DNA of 64,000 nucleotides from an uncultured Fretibacterium sp. (GTDB lineage Bacteria; Synergistota; Synergistia; Synergistales; Aminobacteriaceae): NCBI GenBank assembly GCA_946183145.1, contig CAMGZM010000008.1, positions 62,001 to 126,000 of the forward strand, read 5' to 3'. Shown piece by piece: positions 16,490 to 25,891 of this stretch (position 1 is its first letter; each line of letters starts with the position of its first letter). The notes under the pieces were generated by a model. It saw only the letters and a program-made list of their open reading frames with translations, ran no database searches and was not told where the DNA came from. The position numbers and the translations under genes were made by a program.

Positions 16490-17065
16490 CTAAACATTAA
16501 TGCCGAAATTCTGACATAACGCCCGCAGTCCTCCCTTGAAGCCGGAGCCGATTGCGTTAAACTTCCATTCGCCCGAATGACGGTACAATTCTCCGACAAC
16601 AACAGCAGTCTCAATTGAGAAGTCCTCGCCTAAATCGTAGCGTATTAACTCCTTCCCGTTAGACTCGTCAACAATCCGTATAAATGCGTTCGAGACCTGG
16701 CCGAAATTCTGTTTTCTCGTATCAGCCTCATGAATCGTTACGGTGAATACTACCTTGTCGATATTCGCGGGCAATTTGCTGAGGTCAACGCGTATCTGCT
16801 CATCGTCGCCGTCTCCCGCGCCCGTAAGGTTGTCACCCATATGCTGAACCGCCCCGGAATTATGCTTCAGATTGTTGTAGAAAACGAAATCCGAATCACT
16901 CTGAACTTTTCCGCTTGAGCCAAGAAGAAACGCCGCCGCATCAAGGTCAAAATCATATCCGCCGTCATATTTCTTTGTGTCCCATCCGAGTCCAACGAGA
17001 ATTTTTGACAGCTTAGGATTACCCTTTGTGAGATCAACTTTCTGACCCTTGAACAAGCTAATCAT
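16490..17065 (-). CDS. TerD-family stress protein, second copy
   Basis: 191 residues, calcium-binding TerD fold. Landmarks: [37 protein letters not shown] with DLDAAAFLL, and [20 protein letters not shown]. The family is linked to tellurite resistance and to envelope and phage stress; exact role unknown. It is a close paralog of the upstream TerD gene, matching it in nearly every segment, and starts 10 nt after that gene's stop. A GGAGG-like site precedes the ATG. The pair may form hetero-oligomers, which is inference. Confidence 0.92.
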   Translation of the reverse strand: MISLFKGQKVDLTKGNPKLSKILVGLGWDTKKYDGGYDFDLDAAAFLLGSSGKVQSDSDFVFYNNLKHNSGAVQHMGDNLTGAGDGDDEQIRVDLSKLPANIDKVVFTVTIHEADTRKQNFGQVSNAFIRIVDESNGKELIRYDLGEDFSIETAVVVGELYRHSGEWKFNAIGSGFKGGLRALCQNFGINV

Positions 17066-17075
17066 TGCGAGCCTC

Positions 17076-17651
17076 CTAGATATTTACGCCGTAATTCTGG
17101 CATAACGCTTTGAGTCCGCCCTTGAAGCCTGAGCCTACAGCGTTGAATTTCCATTCCGCGCCCTGACGGTATAATTCGCCGACAACAACAGCAGTCTCAA
17201 CTGAGAAATCTTCACCGAGATCATAGCGTATTAACTCTTTTCCGTTCGACTCATCGTATATGTGTATGAAGGAGTTTGAGACCTGGCCGAAATTCTGCTT
17301 GCGTTCTTCAGCTTCATATATTGTTACGGTGAACGCTATTTTGTCGATATTCGCGGGAATTTTCGCGAGATCGACTCTTATCTGCTCGTCGTCGCCTTCT
17401 CCGATTCCTGTTCTGTTGTCGCCCATGTGCTGAACTGAGCCGGAGTCATGCTGAAGTTTTCCGTAAAATATGAAGTCTGAGTCCGCTGTAACTTTTCCGT
17501 TCGCGCCGAGGAGAAATGCTGAAGCGTCAAGGTCAAATGATGATCCGCCGTCGTATTTGTTTACGTCCCAGCCTAGACCGACAAGAATTTTTGACAGGCC
17601 GGGGTTGTCTTTCGTGAGGTTTACTTTCTGACCCTTGAATAAATTTATCAT
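17076..17651 (-). CDS. TerD-family stress protein, first copy
   Basis: 191 residues and the same fold as its neighbour: [48 protein letters not shown] and [21 protein letters not shown] chose ATG 17651 because AAGGAGG lies about 11 nt upstream and it aligns with the paralog's start; the frame upstream contains unrelated repeat sequence. It leads a two-gene operon ending in the terminator at 16437. No other ter genes (terB, terC, terZ) are in the window. Confidence 0.92.
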   Translation of the reverse strand: MINLFKGQKVNLTKDNPGLSKILVGLGWDVNKYDGGSSFDLDASAFLLGANGKVTADSDFIFYGKLQHDSGSVQHMGDNRTGIGEGDDEQIRVDLAKIPANIDKIAFTVTIYEAEERKQNFGQVSNSFIHIYDESNGKELIRYDLGEDFSVETAVVVGELYRQGAEWKFNAVGSGFKGGLKALCQNYGVNI

Positions 17652-17742
17652 CTGCGATTTTGCCTCCTTGCGGGAATTTACGTTATTATAGCAAAATCCC
17701 TCCGGCCTTAAAGCTGAAGGGACATTATGATTCACACGACTC

Positions 17743-17836
17743 GAATCAAAATTTGCGTTTACGAGACAAAGACACCGAATCAAAAATTATGTTTGTGGGA
17801 CAAAGACACCGAATCAAAATTTATGTTTGCGGGCTG
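17743..17836. repeat. Tandem repeat, 34-bp unit, about 2.8 copies
   Basis: Units begin GAATCAAAA at 17743, 17777 and 17811. The first two share AGACAAAGACACC-like ends with a few differences in the middle; the third is partial. The array lies in the gap between the RraA-family gene and the terD operon. No spacers, so it is not CRISPR. Function unknown. Confidence 0.8.
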
Positions 17837-17864
17837 AAGTTCCCAAAAAATTTTTGCGTTCCTG

Positions 17865-18515
17865 CTATATCGTTTTGAGCTTGTCAATCAACTTGTCGAA
17901 TCCGTAAATCTCAATCGTAGTCATTCCTGCTTTAAGCTGTTCGACGATGTGAGACTCTTTCTCGAATTTCGCAAGAGCTTTCGTGAAAACGTCATCTTCA
18001 TATTCACGAGGCACAACGACAACACCGTCGCAATCTCCCGCAACAATATCGCCCGGCCTCACTTCAACGCCTCCGCAAATCACCGGCACATTCACTTCAC
18101 CGAGACTTTTCTTGACAGTGCCGGAAGGATTGAACGCCCTCGCAAAAACAGGGAAGCTCATCGCTTTGATGTCCTGCGAATCCCTGCATGAGCCGTCAAT
18201 AATCACTCCTGCAATCCCGCGAACTTTGCACGCCAGCGCCATAATGTCGCCGAAATGCCCGGCCTCTGTATATCCGTGGCAGTCAAGCACAAGAACATCA
18301 CCGGGATTCGCCGCGTATATTGCCTGATGAAGCGCGAGATTGTCGCCGGGGTAACATCTTGCTGTTGTTGCGCGTCCAAGCATATGGCTTTCGGGGTCAA
18401 TGGGCTTTATTGATGAGTGCATTACGCCTTGACGGGGTGCGCTCGTGTTGCTGTCGGCAATATTTCCTGTAGGGAGCTTTGAGAGTTCCGCGAGTCTTTC
18501 TGCTGTAAGTTCCAT
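17865..18515 (-). CDS. RraA-family protein (HMG/CHA aldolase-like), distal copy
   Basis: 216 residues of the RraA/HMG-aldolase fold. Characteristic pieces: PTGNIADSN, the nucleotide or carboxylate-binding GHFGDIMALACKVRGIAGVIIDGSCRDSQDI region with the catalytic Asp and Arg, and VRPGDIVAGDCDGVVVVP. This set of residues is typical of the metal-dependent 4-hydroxy-4-methyl-2-oxoglutarate or oxaloacetate lyases rather than of RNase E regulators. It is 5 nt downstream of a second RraA-family gene and a GltS-like carrier, so a catabolic role for an organic acid is likely. Substrate unknown. Confidence 0.85.
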   Translation of the reverse strand: MELTAERLAELSKLPTGNIADSNTSAPRQGVMHSSIKPIDPESHMLGRATTARCYPGDNLALHQAIYAANPGDVLVLDCHGYTEAGHFGDIMALACKVRGIAGVIIDGSCRDSQDIKAMSFPVFARAFNPSGTVKKSLGEVNVPVICGGVEVRPGDIVAGDCDGVVVVPREYEDDVFTKALAKFEKESHIVEQLKAGMTTIEIYGFDKLIDKLKTI

Positions 18516-18520
18516 GATGA

Positions 18521-19192
18521 TTAATTCTCCGGCGTTTGAAGTGTGTGATAGCCTGTGAGCTTTCGTGCTTCCTTCAACGGCATTCCGGCTCTCACATGCT
18601 TTAATATCTGCTGTTCTACCTTCTCGATATTCTTTGCGGTCTCTAGTACCTCGCTGACTCTCTCAAACGGCACGACAATAACCCCGGTGTTGTCCCCGCA
18701 AACCAAATCGCCCGGGTTCACCTGAATCCCCGCAATGCTTACAGGGCAGTTTGTGCGGTCGACAAATACGCGGTCTTTTCCCGTTACCATGTATGTGCCT
18801 TTCGTGAATATCGGGTACTTCAATTCGCGTATCACGTTGATGTCCCTGCATACGCCATCGATAACCGTCCCTGCGATTCCGTGCTGTGAGGCGTAAATCG
18901 ACATTATGTCGCCCCATACTGTGCAGTCATCGCGTCCGTTGTTGTCGATAACAGCGACTTCACCGGGCAATATGTCATCAATGAAATCTCCGACAGTGCC
19001 TTTTGTTGTTCCGTTGGGCATGTAGTGAACCGTGAAAGCCTGACCGCATAAATACGTGTCGGGTACTACAGCTTTGATGTGATAGAGCGCGCCGAATATC
19101 CGCAGCTTGTCCATTGCGTCAGAGATTGACGGGACATCAAGTTTCTTGTATTCCGCAATAATTTCCGGGCTTAATGTTCTTTCAGGCAACAT
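18521..19192 (-). CDS. RraA-family protein (HMG/CHA aldolase-like), proximal copy
   Basis: 223 residues. It shows the same plan as its neighbour: VPSISDAMDKL near the start, VWGDIMSIYASQHGIAGTVIDGVCRDINVI with the GxxxDGxxRD pattern of the active site, and VNPGDLVCGDNTGVIVVP. The two copies differ a lot, so they may form a heteromer or act on two intermediates. It follows the carrier gene by 15 nt with a GGAGG site and precedes the second copy by 5 nt. The operon is divergent from a LysR regulator. Confidence 0.85.
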   Translation of the reverse strand: MLPERTLSPEIIAEYKKLDVPSISDAMDKLRIFGALYHIKAVVPDTYLCGQAFTVHYMPNGTTKGTVGDFIDDILPGEVAVIDNNGRDDCTVWGDIMSIYASQHGIAGTVIDGVCRDINVIRELKYPIFTKGTYMVTGKDRVFVDRTNCPVSIAGIQVNPGDLVCGDNTGVIVVPFERVSEVLETAKNIEKVEQQILKHVRAGMPLKEARKLTGYHTLQTPEN

Positions 19193-19207
19193 AATTTTTT
19201 CCTCCTG

Positions 19208-20530
19208 TTATGATATTTTTCTGTGAGTGTTCATGAATAGCAGTCCGATTCCGTAGCATACAGCCATCAATCCCGCGCCTATTCCCAGCAGTATCATTGT
19301 CCCGTTCTCAAGCACAGCAAGTTCAGGGCCGATTGCGATCATGCCGACCCAAACGGGCATGAAGAGGAACAATCCCATTCCCCCGGCATCACCCGCGCTG
19401 CTTTCTGTCTTAGGGTCTATACAGCGTAAAAGCGTCAAGCCTGTTGCGGCGTTCCCTATGCACTGTCCGAAAACTACAACCATTTTCTCGAACCATTGAT
19501 CCTTGCAGATTTTCGCGCTCATGTAGACGTATAAGAATGTGAGTATTGCGAGCATCAATACACAGTAGACAGTAATCGGAATGATGAACGAGACCATAGC
19601 ACTGACGCTTATTGTTCCGACAGCTGAGACAATGAGATACTCAAGGCAGAAGCCGCTGATGTTTGAGCAAGTTTTCTTGTCGACGTAAACATCCGCGCCA
19701 GTTTTGCACATTATCGGCCAGATGATAATAGCTCCGATAATCCCAAGCACTAAATCATTAACGTTCTTGAAGTAAGGTGATATGTATGTTACTCCTGCGA
19801 GCCTCAGAAGATAGCCGAGCATTATGCACAGTGAGATGAAGAACATCTGAAGGGCTATTGCGTTGATGCCTGCGGTTGAAGTCTTGACTGTGCCGATAGG
19901 AGTCTGTTTTTCTGCGGGCATAGGGCCTCCGTAATAATCGGGCGGGAGTTTTTCGGGCTTGTCGACAAATTCGCAGAAGCCTTTGCGTATTCCCCAGTTC
20001 AATAACGGCATACCGATTGTGAGAGCTGCAACGAGTCCGACAGTCGCAACTACCATAGCTATACCCATGAAATCGGGATAGCCTTTTTCCGTGAAGATTG
20101 CTGCTGCGCTTCCTGCCGCGCCGTGTCCCGCAAAGAATGAGTATATTGTTGTGATTCCCCAGTTAGGCGGCATAGTTGTCCAGACTTTTGAGAGCAATGC
20201 GCCGATGCCGACTCCGAAAAATAACTGCGCTCCGTATGTCCCGGCCGCAACAAGCGTGTAATCCATGTACGAACGCGCCCGCTTGCTGTCGAAACGAGTC
20301 CCGAACACAAGACACGTCAATATTATGATGATGAGGAAGTTCGGGTATTTCCCTATCATGGGTGAAATTGGTACGATGTTCAGCAGCTGAGGCCCGCAGA
20401 TTAACAGAAGAATACCGCCGACTACAGACGATGGCATGAAGATTCTTTGCAGAAGTGTGAATTTTTCGCGGACAAACCAGCCGATACCGAGAAATATATT
20501 CAGTATCATGAAATCCATCAAGAGACTCAT
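19208..20530 (-). CDS. Sodium:glutamate symporter (GltS-like) family carrier
   Basis: 440 residues with about 10-12 TM helices. FARGTRFDSKR-type and FFAGHGAAGSAAAIF segments and the late GNAATGLTLLRCIDP loop match the GltS family: two re-entrant, Gly/Ala-rich loops in an inverted repeat. I start at ATG 20530 (GGAGG about 9 nt upstream), which drops 9 residues of the longer frame. With two RraA-type aldolase genes downstream in the same operon, the likely cargo is a di- or tricarboxylate or hydroxy-oxo-acid instead of glutamate; this is inference. LysR at 20672 is the probable regulator. Confidence 0.82.
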   Translation of the reverse strand: MSLLMDFMILNIFLGIGWFVREKFTLLQRIFMPSSVVGGILLLICGPQLLNIVPISPMIGKYPNFLIIIILTCLVFGTRFDSKRARSYMDYTLVAAGTYGAQLFFGVGIGALLSKVWTTMPPNWGITTIYSFFAGHGAAGSAAAIFTEKGYPDFMGIAMVVATVGLVAALTIGMPLLNWGIRKGFCEFVDKPEKLPPDYYGGPMPAEKQTPIGTVKTSTAGINAIALQMFFISLCIMLGYLLRLAGVTYISPYFKNVNDLVLGIIGAIIIWPIMCKTGADVYVDKKTCSNISGFCLEYLIVSAVGTISVSAMVSFIIPITVYCVLMLAILTFLYVYMSAKICKDQWFEKMVVVFGQCIGNAATGLTLLRCIDPKTESSAGDAGGMGLFLFMPVWVGMIAIGPELAVLENGTMILLGIGAGLMAVCYGIGLLFMNTHRKIS

Positions 20531-20671
20531 ATTTTTACTGCCTCCGTTAATATTCAATTTTCCTCTGCGCTTTGGAATGGGTGTATACTAACAGACAGAC
20601 AAATTCCCGTAAAACAGATAATCAAGATATATATTATCGCCGTCAATGTTATTTCAGGAGAGCGAGTCAAA

Positions 20672-21598
20672 ATGACATATGAGCAAATTGAAACCTTCAT
20701 CGCAATCATGACATACGGAAATATTACGTCAGCTTCAAATTTCCTTCACGTCTCGCAGTCAACAGCCTCAGCGCGTATACAGCTCCTCGAAAATGAATTA
20801 GGCACTCCGCTATTCATCCGTCAGAAAGGACACAGGAACGCCGAACTCACACAATACGGGCAATCTTTCGTACCAATGGCATCACAATGGGCTTCAGTCT
20901 TCAAGGACAGCAGAAACTTGCGGACTCTCGCGGATATTTCTGTGCTTTCTGTTGCGAGTGTTGACGCTGTGAATAACTATACGTTTGTCCCATTGTTTAA
21001 CCGTCATATAGAGTCATACCCTAATATACGACTCACGATTCGCACTCATCATTCAGACGAAATTCACGGCCTAATCTCAAACAGGACTGCTGATATTGGA
21101 TTCGTTTTCTCGCGCTCGCCTTATCCTGATATTATCTCAAAGCCTGTTTACCGCGAATTGATGTACCTCATCTGCCACAAAGACAGCGGATATTATGACG
21201 GAATGCCATGCTCAGACCTTCAGCCGGAGAACGAAATCTATCTTCATTGGGGACTCGACTTCCAGCAGTGGCACAATGAATTTTTCCCGCCCGAACGTTA
21301 TCCCCTTGTGAGCGTCAACACAGGCTCAATGCTTCAGCACTATCTCGGCACGCCCGGACGATGGGCAATAGCTCCTATGTCAGTCGTCCGCGCAATATCC
21401 CACTGCCCTGACATAACATACTTCACACTGAAAGAGCCTCCTGCGCCGCGAATATGCTACATGCTCACGAATCGTTATCCTGCTCAAAGACGAAAAGCCG
21501 CGATTGAGACATTCATTCATGAGCTTGAAGAATTTATTGAACGTAATGATGACATTTGCGCGTTCGAGTCGTGGATGCTTGAAGGAAAAAAAATTTGA
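20672..21598 (+). CDS. LysR-family transcriptional regulator
   Basis: 308 residues. N-terminal winged helix-turn-helix (MTYEQIETFIAIMTYGNITSA then FLHVSQSTASARIQLLENELG), linker helix, and a periplasmic-binding-like effector domain with TVRTHHSDE-type strands (LTIRTHHSDEIHGLI, DIGFVFSRSPYPD). Start is ATG 20672, about 10 nt after an AGGAG site; the frame upstream has no family resemblance. It is divergent from the GltS-like and RraA genes across a 141-nt gap, the normal layout for a LysR regulator controlling its neighbours and itself. The effector is probably the transported acid. Confidence 0.92.
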   Translation: MTYEQIETFIAIMTYGNITSASNFLHVSQSTASARIQLLENELGTPLFIRQKGHRNAELTQYGQSFVPMASQWASVFKDSRNLRTLADISVLSVASVDAVNNYTFVPLFNRHIESYPNIRLTIRTHHSDEIHGLISNRTADIGFVFSRSPYPDIISKPVYRELMYLICHKDSGYYDGMPCSDLQPENEIYLHWGLDFQQWHNEFFPPERYPLVSVNTGSMLQHYLGTPGRWAIAPMSVVRAISHCPDITYFTLKEPPAPRICYMLTNRYPAQRRKAAIETFIHELEEFIERNDDICAFESWMLEGKKI

Positions 21599-21629
21599 GT
21601 CTCAACGATAACGAAGAGCGCGTGAAAAC

Positions 21630-21657
21630 TTGCCACAAAATTTTTTTGCGTTATAAT
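21630..21657 (+). promoter_or_regulatory. Sigma-70 promoter of the rimP-nusA-infB operon
   Basis: TTGCCA (21630-21635), 16-nt spacer, TATAAT (21652-21657). It lies about 95 nt before rimP, with a hairpin in between. Confidence 0.7.
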
Positions 21658-21685
21658 CCGTGTAATTTCATGACAATTTAGCGTG

Positions 21686-21717
21686 AAAGGAGTTGGGAAA
21701 ATCCCCGCTCCTTTTTT
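21686..21717 (+). terminator. Leader terminator/attenuator ahead of rimP
   Basis: AAAGGAG-TT-GGG, loop AAAAT, CCC-CG-CTCCTTT, followed by a T run (21712-21717). It lies between the promoter at 21630 and the rimP start at 21756, so it can only act on transcripts of this operon. Attenuation, possibly by NusA, is inference. Confidence 0.65.
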
Positions 21718-21755
21718 GTTACTCAGAGTTTTATTTTGTGAGAAGAGAGCAAATT

Positions 21756-22250
21756 ATGAACGAAGATTTTTTGCACCGTATTGAGAGTGTTGTTACGGGT
21801 CTGGGCTATGAATGCGTGCATGTTTCACTGCGTACTGATTTCGGCCGCGTGAAGCTTCAGATTCTCATTGACACTCTCGGAGGTATTAACGCCGGGGACT
21901 GTGAGACAGTATCAGGCCATGTCAGCAATTTTCTTGACAGCTCGGAAGAAATTCCCGAACTCGACAAAGGAAGATACTATCTTGAAGTCAGCTCACCCGG
22001 TATAGAGAGGCCGTTATACAAGTTCGAGGACTATATACGGTTTCAGGGGAAGGAAGCGCGGTTGAGACTCTCAGCGCCTGTTGAGGGCAGAAAGACATTC
22101 ACGGGGATAATTCAGAGTGCGGAAAATGACGCTGTGAAAATTCTCTGTGATGACGGCGAGAAGGATATACCGTTTTCATCAATAAAGGGAGGAAATTTAG
22201 TTTACAGGTTCGGAAATGAAGAGAGCAAAAGAAGAAAGGGGAAAAAATAA
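21756..22250 (+). CDS. rimP: Ribosome maturation factor RimP
   Basis: 164 residues. RimP helps assemble the 30S subunit. N-terminal alpha/beta domain (FLHRIESVVTGLGYECVHV then RVKLQILIDT, GGINAGDCETVS) and YYLEVSSPGIERPLYKFEDY, the family signature, followed by the Sm-like barrel and a basic tail (SKRRKGKK). Start is ATG 21756; the longer frame upstream runs through the leader hairpin and is not real. nusA follows 2 nt after the stop, the conserved rimP-nusA-infB order. Confidence 0.93.
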   Translation: MNEDFLHRIESVVTGLGYECVHVSLRTDFGRVKLQILIDTLGGINAGDCETVSGHVSNFLDSSEEIPELDKGRYYLEVSSPGIERPLYKFEDYIRFQGKEARLRLSAPVEGRKTFTGIIQSAENDAVKILCDDGEKDIPFSSIKGGNLVYRFGNEESKRRKGKK

Positions 22251-22252
22251 TA

Positions 22253-23389
22253 ATGCGTCTCGGAAGTGATTTTGTGAAGGCTCTCGATACTCTTGCGGAG
22301 GAACGCGGGCTTGATGTGAATGTGATAATCTCAACACTAGAGGCGGCATTGTTATCGGCCTATAACAGGAAGTATCACCCGTTGAGCGCAACAGGAGCAA
22401 GCGAGAAGAACACAGAGATAAAAATAGATCATGAGACAGGAGAAATAACCGTAAGCGAGTTACGCAAAGTAGTTGATGAGCTGAAAGACCCTGAGAAAGA
22501 AATAACGCTTGATGATGCGCTGGCAATAGACAGCACTGCGGAAATAGGCCAGACATTGAGGATTGAGCGCAACCCGTCAGATTTCGGGAGAATTGCGGCA
22601 CAGACAGCACGTCAGATAATCTCGCAAAGACTCAGGGACGAGGAACGGAGAGTCGTATACAGCGCGTTTGCGGACAAAGTCGGGGACTTGGTGAGCGGAG
22701 TTATCTTCAAGGCAGAAGGGGATCAAATTATCGTCCACATAAACGACAAGACAGACGCACTTTTGCCGAGGCGTGAACGCATAAACGGTGAGAAATATAT
22801 CCCCGGCACAACGATGAAATTCTACGTTCTTGACGTGAAAAACAACATCAGAGGCCCGCGGATAACTGTCTCACGGACTCACCCGGGACTCCTCAAAAGG
22901 CTGATGGAGCTGGAAATCCCCGAAATACAGCAGGGAATAATCGAGATAAAAGGCGTTGTGCGTGACGGAGGAATGCGCGAAGGAGGAATGCGGGCAAAAG
23001 TTTCACTCGTAACCCTTGATCCTGATGTTGATCCTGTAGGCGCGTGCGTCGGCAATGGCGGCATAAGAATCAAAGCTGTAAGTTCCGCCCTCAAGAACGA
23101 GAAAATTGACATCGTTGTTTACAGCAATGATCCTCTAGTCTACATTAAGAATGCGTTATTGCCGGCACAAGTTGCGCGTGTTGAGCCTGTTTTAGACCAT
23201 GAGCGCGAGGCAACAGCATACGTTTATCAGGATCAGTTATCGCTTGCAATCGGAAAAGCCGGGCAAAATGTGAGGCTTGCGGCAAAATTAACGGGCTGGA
23301 AAGTCAACATTGAGACAATAGAGCCTGACAGAATGCCGACGCTTAAGGATATATTCCATGACGTATTCACGGACGACGAAAAGCACTAA
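22253..23389 (+). CDS. nusA: Transcription termination/antitermination factor NusA
   Basis: 378 residues. N-terminal polymerase-binding domain (LGSDFVKALDTLAEERGLD), S1 domain (about 135-200, VGDLVSGVIFKAEGDQIIVHI), then KH domains containing GPRITVSRTHPGLLKRL and LAIGKAGQNVRLAAKLTGW, the invariant RNA-binding GxxG. Length is that of short NusA without the acidic C-terminal repeats of gamma-proteobacteria. It overlaps the next gene by 32 nt. It modulates pausing and termination, and may act on its own leader. Confidence 0.95.
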   Translation: MRLGSDFVKALDTLAEERGLDVNVIISTLEAALLSAYNRKYHPLSATGASEKNTEIKIDHETGEITVSELRKVVDELKDPEKEITLDDALAIDSTAEIGQTLRIERNPSDFGRIAAQTARQIISQRLRDEERRVVYSAFADKVGDLVSGVIFKAEGDQIIVHINDKTDALLPRRERINGEKYIPGTTMKFYVLDVKNNIRGPRITVSRTHPGLLKRLMELEIPEIQQGIIEIKGVVRDGGMREGGMRAKVSLVTLDPDVDPVGACVGNGGIRIKAVSSALKNEKIDIVVYSNDPLVYIKNALLPAQVARVEPVLDHEREATAYVYQDQLSLAIGKAGQNVRLAAKLTGWKVNIETIEPDRMPTLKDIFHDVFTDDEKH

Positions 23390-23954
23390 GCATTCACCGC
23401 AAAGAAGCTGCACAGTATGCCGGGCAAAATCGGACAAGTCAGACCTGATTCGAGTCGTGAGAAGCCCTGACGGAAGAGCAGTTGTTGACGCAGCAAAGAA
23501 ATTACCGGGCCGGGGCGCGTATATATGCCCTGACTCGGACTGCATAGAGAAGGCAAAAAAATCAGGAAGCCTCGCGCACTCTTTGGGCGTTCTTCCGAAT
23601 GAAAAATTCTGGAATGAGCTTGAAGAATGCGCCAAGACTTTCGGCGTTAATGTGAATCTCAAAGTCCGTTCTGTTTTGGGACTCTCGCGGAAATCGGGAA
23701 ATCTCATAATCGGCACGGACAATATAGACCGCGAAAAACGGAAATTGCTGGTTCTGACGGCTTCAGACTGTTCGGAAAGTGTGAGGAAATTTGCAGACTC
23801 TCATGAGAATATCACGCTTGAAATGAATATTGATGAACTGTCAGAAACTATAGGGACAAGGGGCGGCGTTCAGATTGTAGGGCTGCCAATAAATTCAGGC
23901 TTTGCAAAAAAGTTGATGAGCCTGATAAAACGGGAAAGGGGAAACGCTGTTTGA
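23358..23954 (+). CDS. Fused RnpM (YlxR) and L7Ae-like (YlxQ) protein
   Basis: 198 residues joining two proteins that are usually separate neighbours between nusA and infB. Residues about 15-80 are YlxR/RnpM: QRSCTVCRAKSDKSDLIRVV and PGRGAYICPD. Residues about 100-190 are an L7Ae-like RNA-binding domain (LGLSRKSGNLIIGTDNI, LVLTASDCSE, IVGLPINSGFAKKL). RnpM modulates RNase P in Firmicutes; YlxQ binds structured RNA. The gene starts inside the end of nusA and overlaps infB by 4 nt, so expression is tightly coupled. The fusion suggests the two act together on one RNA. Confidence 0.85.
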   Translation: MTYSRTTKSTKHSPQRSCTVCRAKSDKSDLIRVVRSPDGRAVVDAAKKLPGRGAYICPDSDCIEKAKKSGSLAHSLGVLPNEKFWNELEECAKTFGVNVNLKVRSVLGLSRKSGNLIIGTDNIDREKRKLLVLTASDCSESVRKFADSHENITLEMNIDELSETIGTRGGVQIVGLPINSGFAKKLMSLIKRERGNAV

Positions 23955-25891
23955 ATAATAAAATAAGAATCTACGACCTTGCCAGAAAATTAAAGAAGAG
24001 CAACAAAGAATTAATAGCCGTATTGCAGCAGCTTGACATACCCGTGAAATCACATTCAAGCTCAATAGATGAAGAGACCGCGAAAATTGTTGAGAACATT
24101 CTTAACGAGGCCAGCGAAGCGAAATCACAGGAGAAAAAGCAGCACGGCGGAGAACCTTCAAAGGACAAATCATCACACGCAGAAAAGCCCGAAAAGACAG
24201 ACGACAAATTACCGCCTGAAAGAGACTTCAAGCCCTCAGGAAACGCAAAGGGAGCGAATAATCCTCACAAGCACGGAAAACCCTCAAAGCCTCAGAACAA
24301 CAACGCTCCGTCAAAACCAGAGCCGCCCAAACCCAGCGCGCCCGCAAAATCTTCACAGCCCGCAAAGACTGAACCCGCAAAACTCTCAGAGCGTCCCCCG
24401 ATAATAACGGTCATGGGACATGTAGATCACGGAAAAACGACTCTCCTCGACAAGATCCGGCACTCAAGCATAGCAGAGCATGAAGCCGGAGGAATAACGC
24501 AGCACATTGGCGCGTATGTCGTGAGGCAGGACGGAAAAGACATAGTATTTCTTGACACTCCCGGGCATGAAGCGTTCTCGGAGATGCGTGCGAGGGGCGC
24601 AAACGCTACGGACATTGTGATTCTTGTCGTTGGTGCTGATGATGGCGTAATGCCTCAGACGAGGGAAGCTATATCACACATAAAGGCCGCCGGAGTTCCG
24701 TTAGTCGTCGCAATCAACAAAATCGACAAGCCCGGGGCAAAACCTGACAGAGTCCGCCAGCAGTTGAGCGAGATGGGAATATTCACAGAAGGCTGGGGCG
24801 GTGATGTCGGAGCAGTAGAGATTTCCGCAAAACAGGGTACGGGAGTCGCTGACTTGTTAGAACGCGTTTTGCTTGAAGCTGAGATGCAGGAGCTTAAAGC
24901 CGACAACAAAGCTAACCCCGAAGGCGTTGTGATTGAGGCACGACTCGACAAAGGCAAAGGCCCTGTAGCAACAGTAATCGTCAAAAATGGGACTCTCAGG
25001 GCAGGGGATATAGTACTCTTCAATTCGACATGGGGAAGAATCCGCGCTCTTTTCGACTGGTCAGGAAAAGGACTCAAAGAAGCAGGCCCAAGCACACCCG
25101 TAGAAATTTTAGGGCTTGAAGGAGTGCCGAATCCCGGCGAGTCATTCAGAGCCGTGAAAAATGACCGTGAAGCAAGAGACGCAATAGCCGCCGCAAAAGT
25201 TAATGAGAGAAATTCACAGTCAGAAGCAAAGAAAGCATCTTTTGAGGACTTGTATTCAAACCTTGAAGAAGGCCAGCTCCCTCACTTGAAACTTGTCGTT
25301 AAGTGTGATGTTCAGGGATCATTAGAGGCACTTTGCGCTTCACTTGAGAAACTTGCGACGAATGAAGTCGGAGTCTCAATCGTTCACAGGGGAGTCGGGC
25401 GCATAACTGAGAGTGATATTATGCTTGCTTCCGCGTCAAATGCCGTAATCGTCGGTTTCAACGTGAGACCGGACGGTAACGCAAAACGAGTCGCAGAGCT
25501 TAACGGAGTCGAGATACGAATCTACAACGTAATCTATGATGTTATTGATGACGTGAAAGCGGCCATGTCTGGACTCTTGAAGCCCGTACTGCGTGAGGAC
25601 ACTCTCGGAGAAGTTGAAGTGCGTAAATTATTCCGTGTCCCGAAAGTCGGAACTATCGCAGGCTCTCACGTAACACGCGGACTCGTAAGACGAACCGCAA
25701 AAGTCAGAGTCATCCGCGACGGCGTTGTGATTTGGGACGGGAAAATAGCTTCACTGCGTCATGAAAAAGACGAAGCACGAGAGCTTAAGGCCGGAATGGA
25801 CTGCGGAATTTCGCTCGAAGGATTCCAGGACTTTAACGAGGGCGATGTTCTTGAAGTCTACGATGTTATAGAGGAGAAACGAACGCTCTAA
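23951..25891 (+). CDS. infB: Translation initiation factor IF-2
   Basis: 646 residues. TTG start at 23951. N-terminal IF2N domain ([20 protein letters not shown]), a Lys/Pro/Ser-rich linker (about 55-145), then the GTPase domain with [18 protein letters not shown] (P loop), [17 protein letters not shown] (switch II), INKIDKP and a SAKxG-like [10 protein letters not shown]. Domains II-IV follow, and the C-terminal initiator-tRNA-binding C2 domain closes ([19 protein letters not shown]). It brings fMet-tRNA to the 30S subunit. Its stop overlaps the ATG of the cupin gene (TAATG). Confidence 0.96.
   Translation: MNNKIRIYDLARKLKKSNKELIAVLQQLDIPVKSHSSSIDEETAKIVENILNEASEAKSQEKKQHGGEPSKDKSSHAEKPEKTDDKLPPERDFKPSGNAKGANNPHKHGKPSKPQNNNAPSKPEPPKPSAPAKSSQPAKTEPAKLSERPPIITVMGHVDHGKTTLLDKIRHSSIAEHEAGGITQHIGAYVVRQDGKDIVFLDTPGHEAFSEMRARGANATDIVILVVGADDGVMPQTREAISHIKAAGVPLVVAINKIDKPGAKPDRVRQQLSEMGIFTEGWGGDVGAVEISAKQGTGVADLLERVLLEAEMQELKADNKANPEGVVIEARLDKGKGPVATVIVKNGTLRAGDIVLFNSTWGRIRALFDWSGKGLKEAGPSTPVEILGLEGVPNPGESFRAVKNDREARDAIAAAKVNERNSQSEAKKASFEDLYSNLEEGQLPHLKLVVKCDVQGSLEALCASLEKLATNEVGVSIVHRGVGRITESDIMLASASNAVIVGFNVRPDGNAKRVAELNGVEIRIYNVIYDVIDDVKAAMSGLLKPVLREDTLGEVEVRKLFRVPKVGTIAGSHVTRGLVRRTAKVRVIRDGVVIWDGKIASLRHEKDEARELKAGMDCGISLEGFQDFNEGDVLEVYDVIEEKRTL

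Noticed and set aside
17743-17836. CRISPR-like repeats
   Set aside because: The units are directly adjacent with no unique spacers, and no cas genes are in the window.
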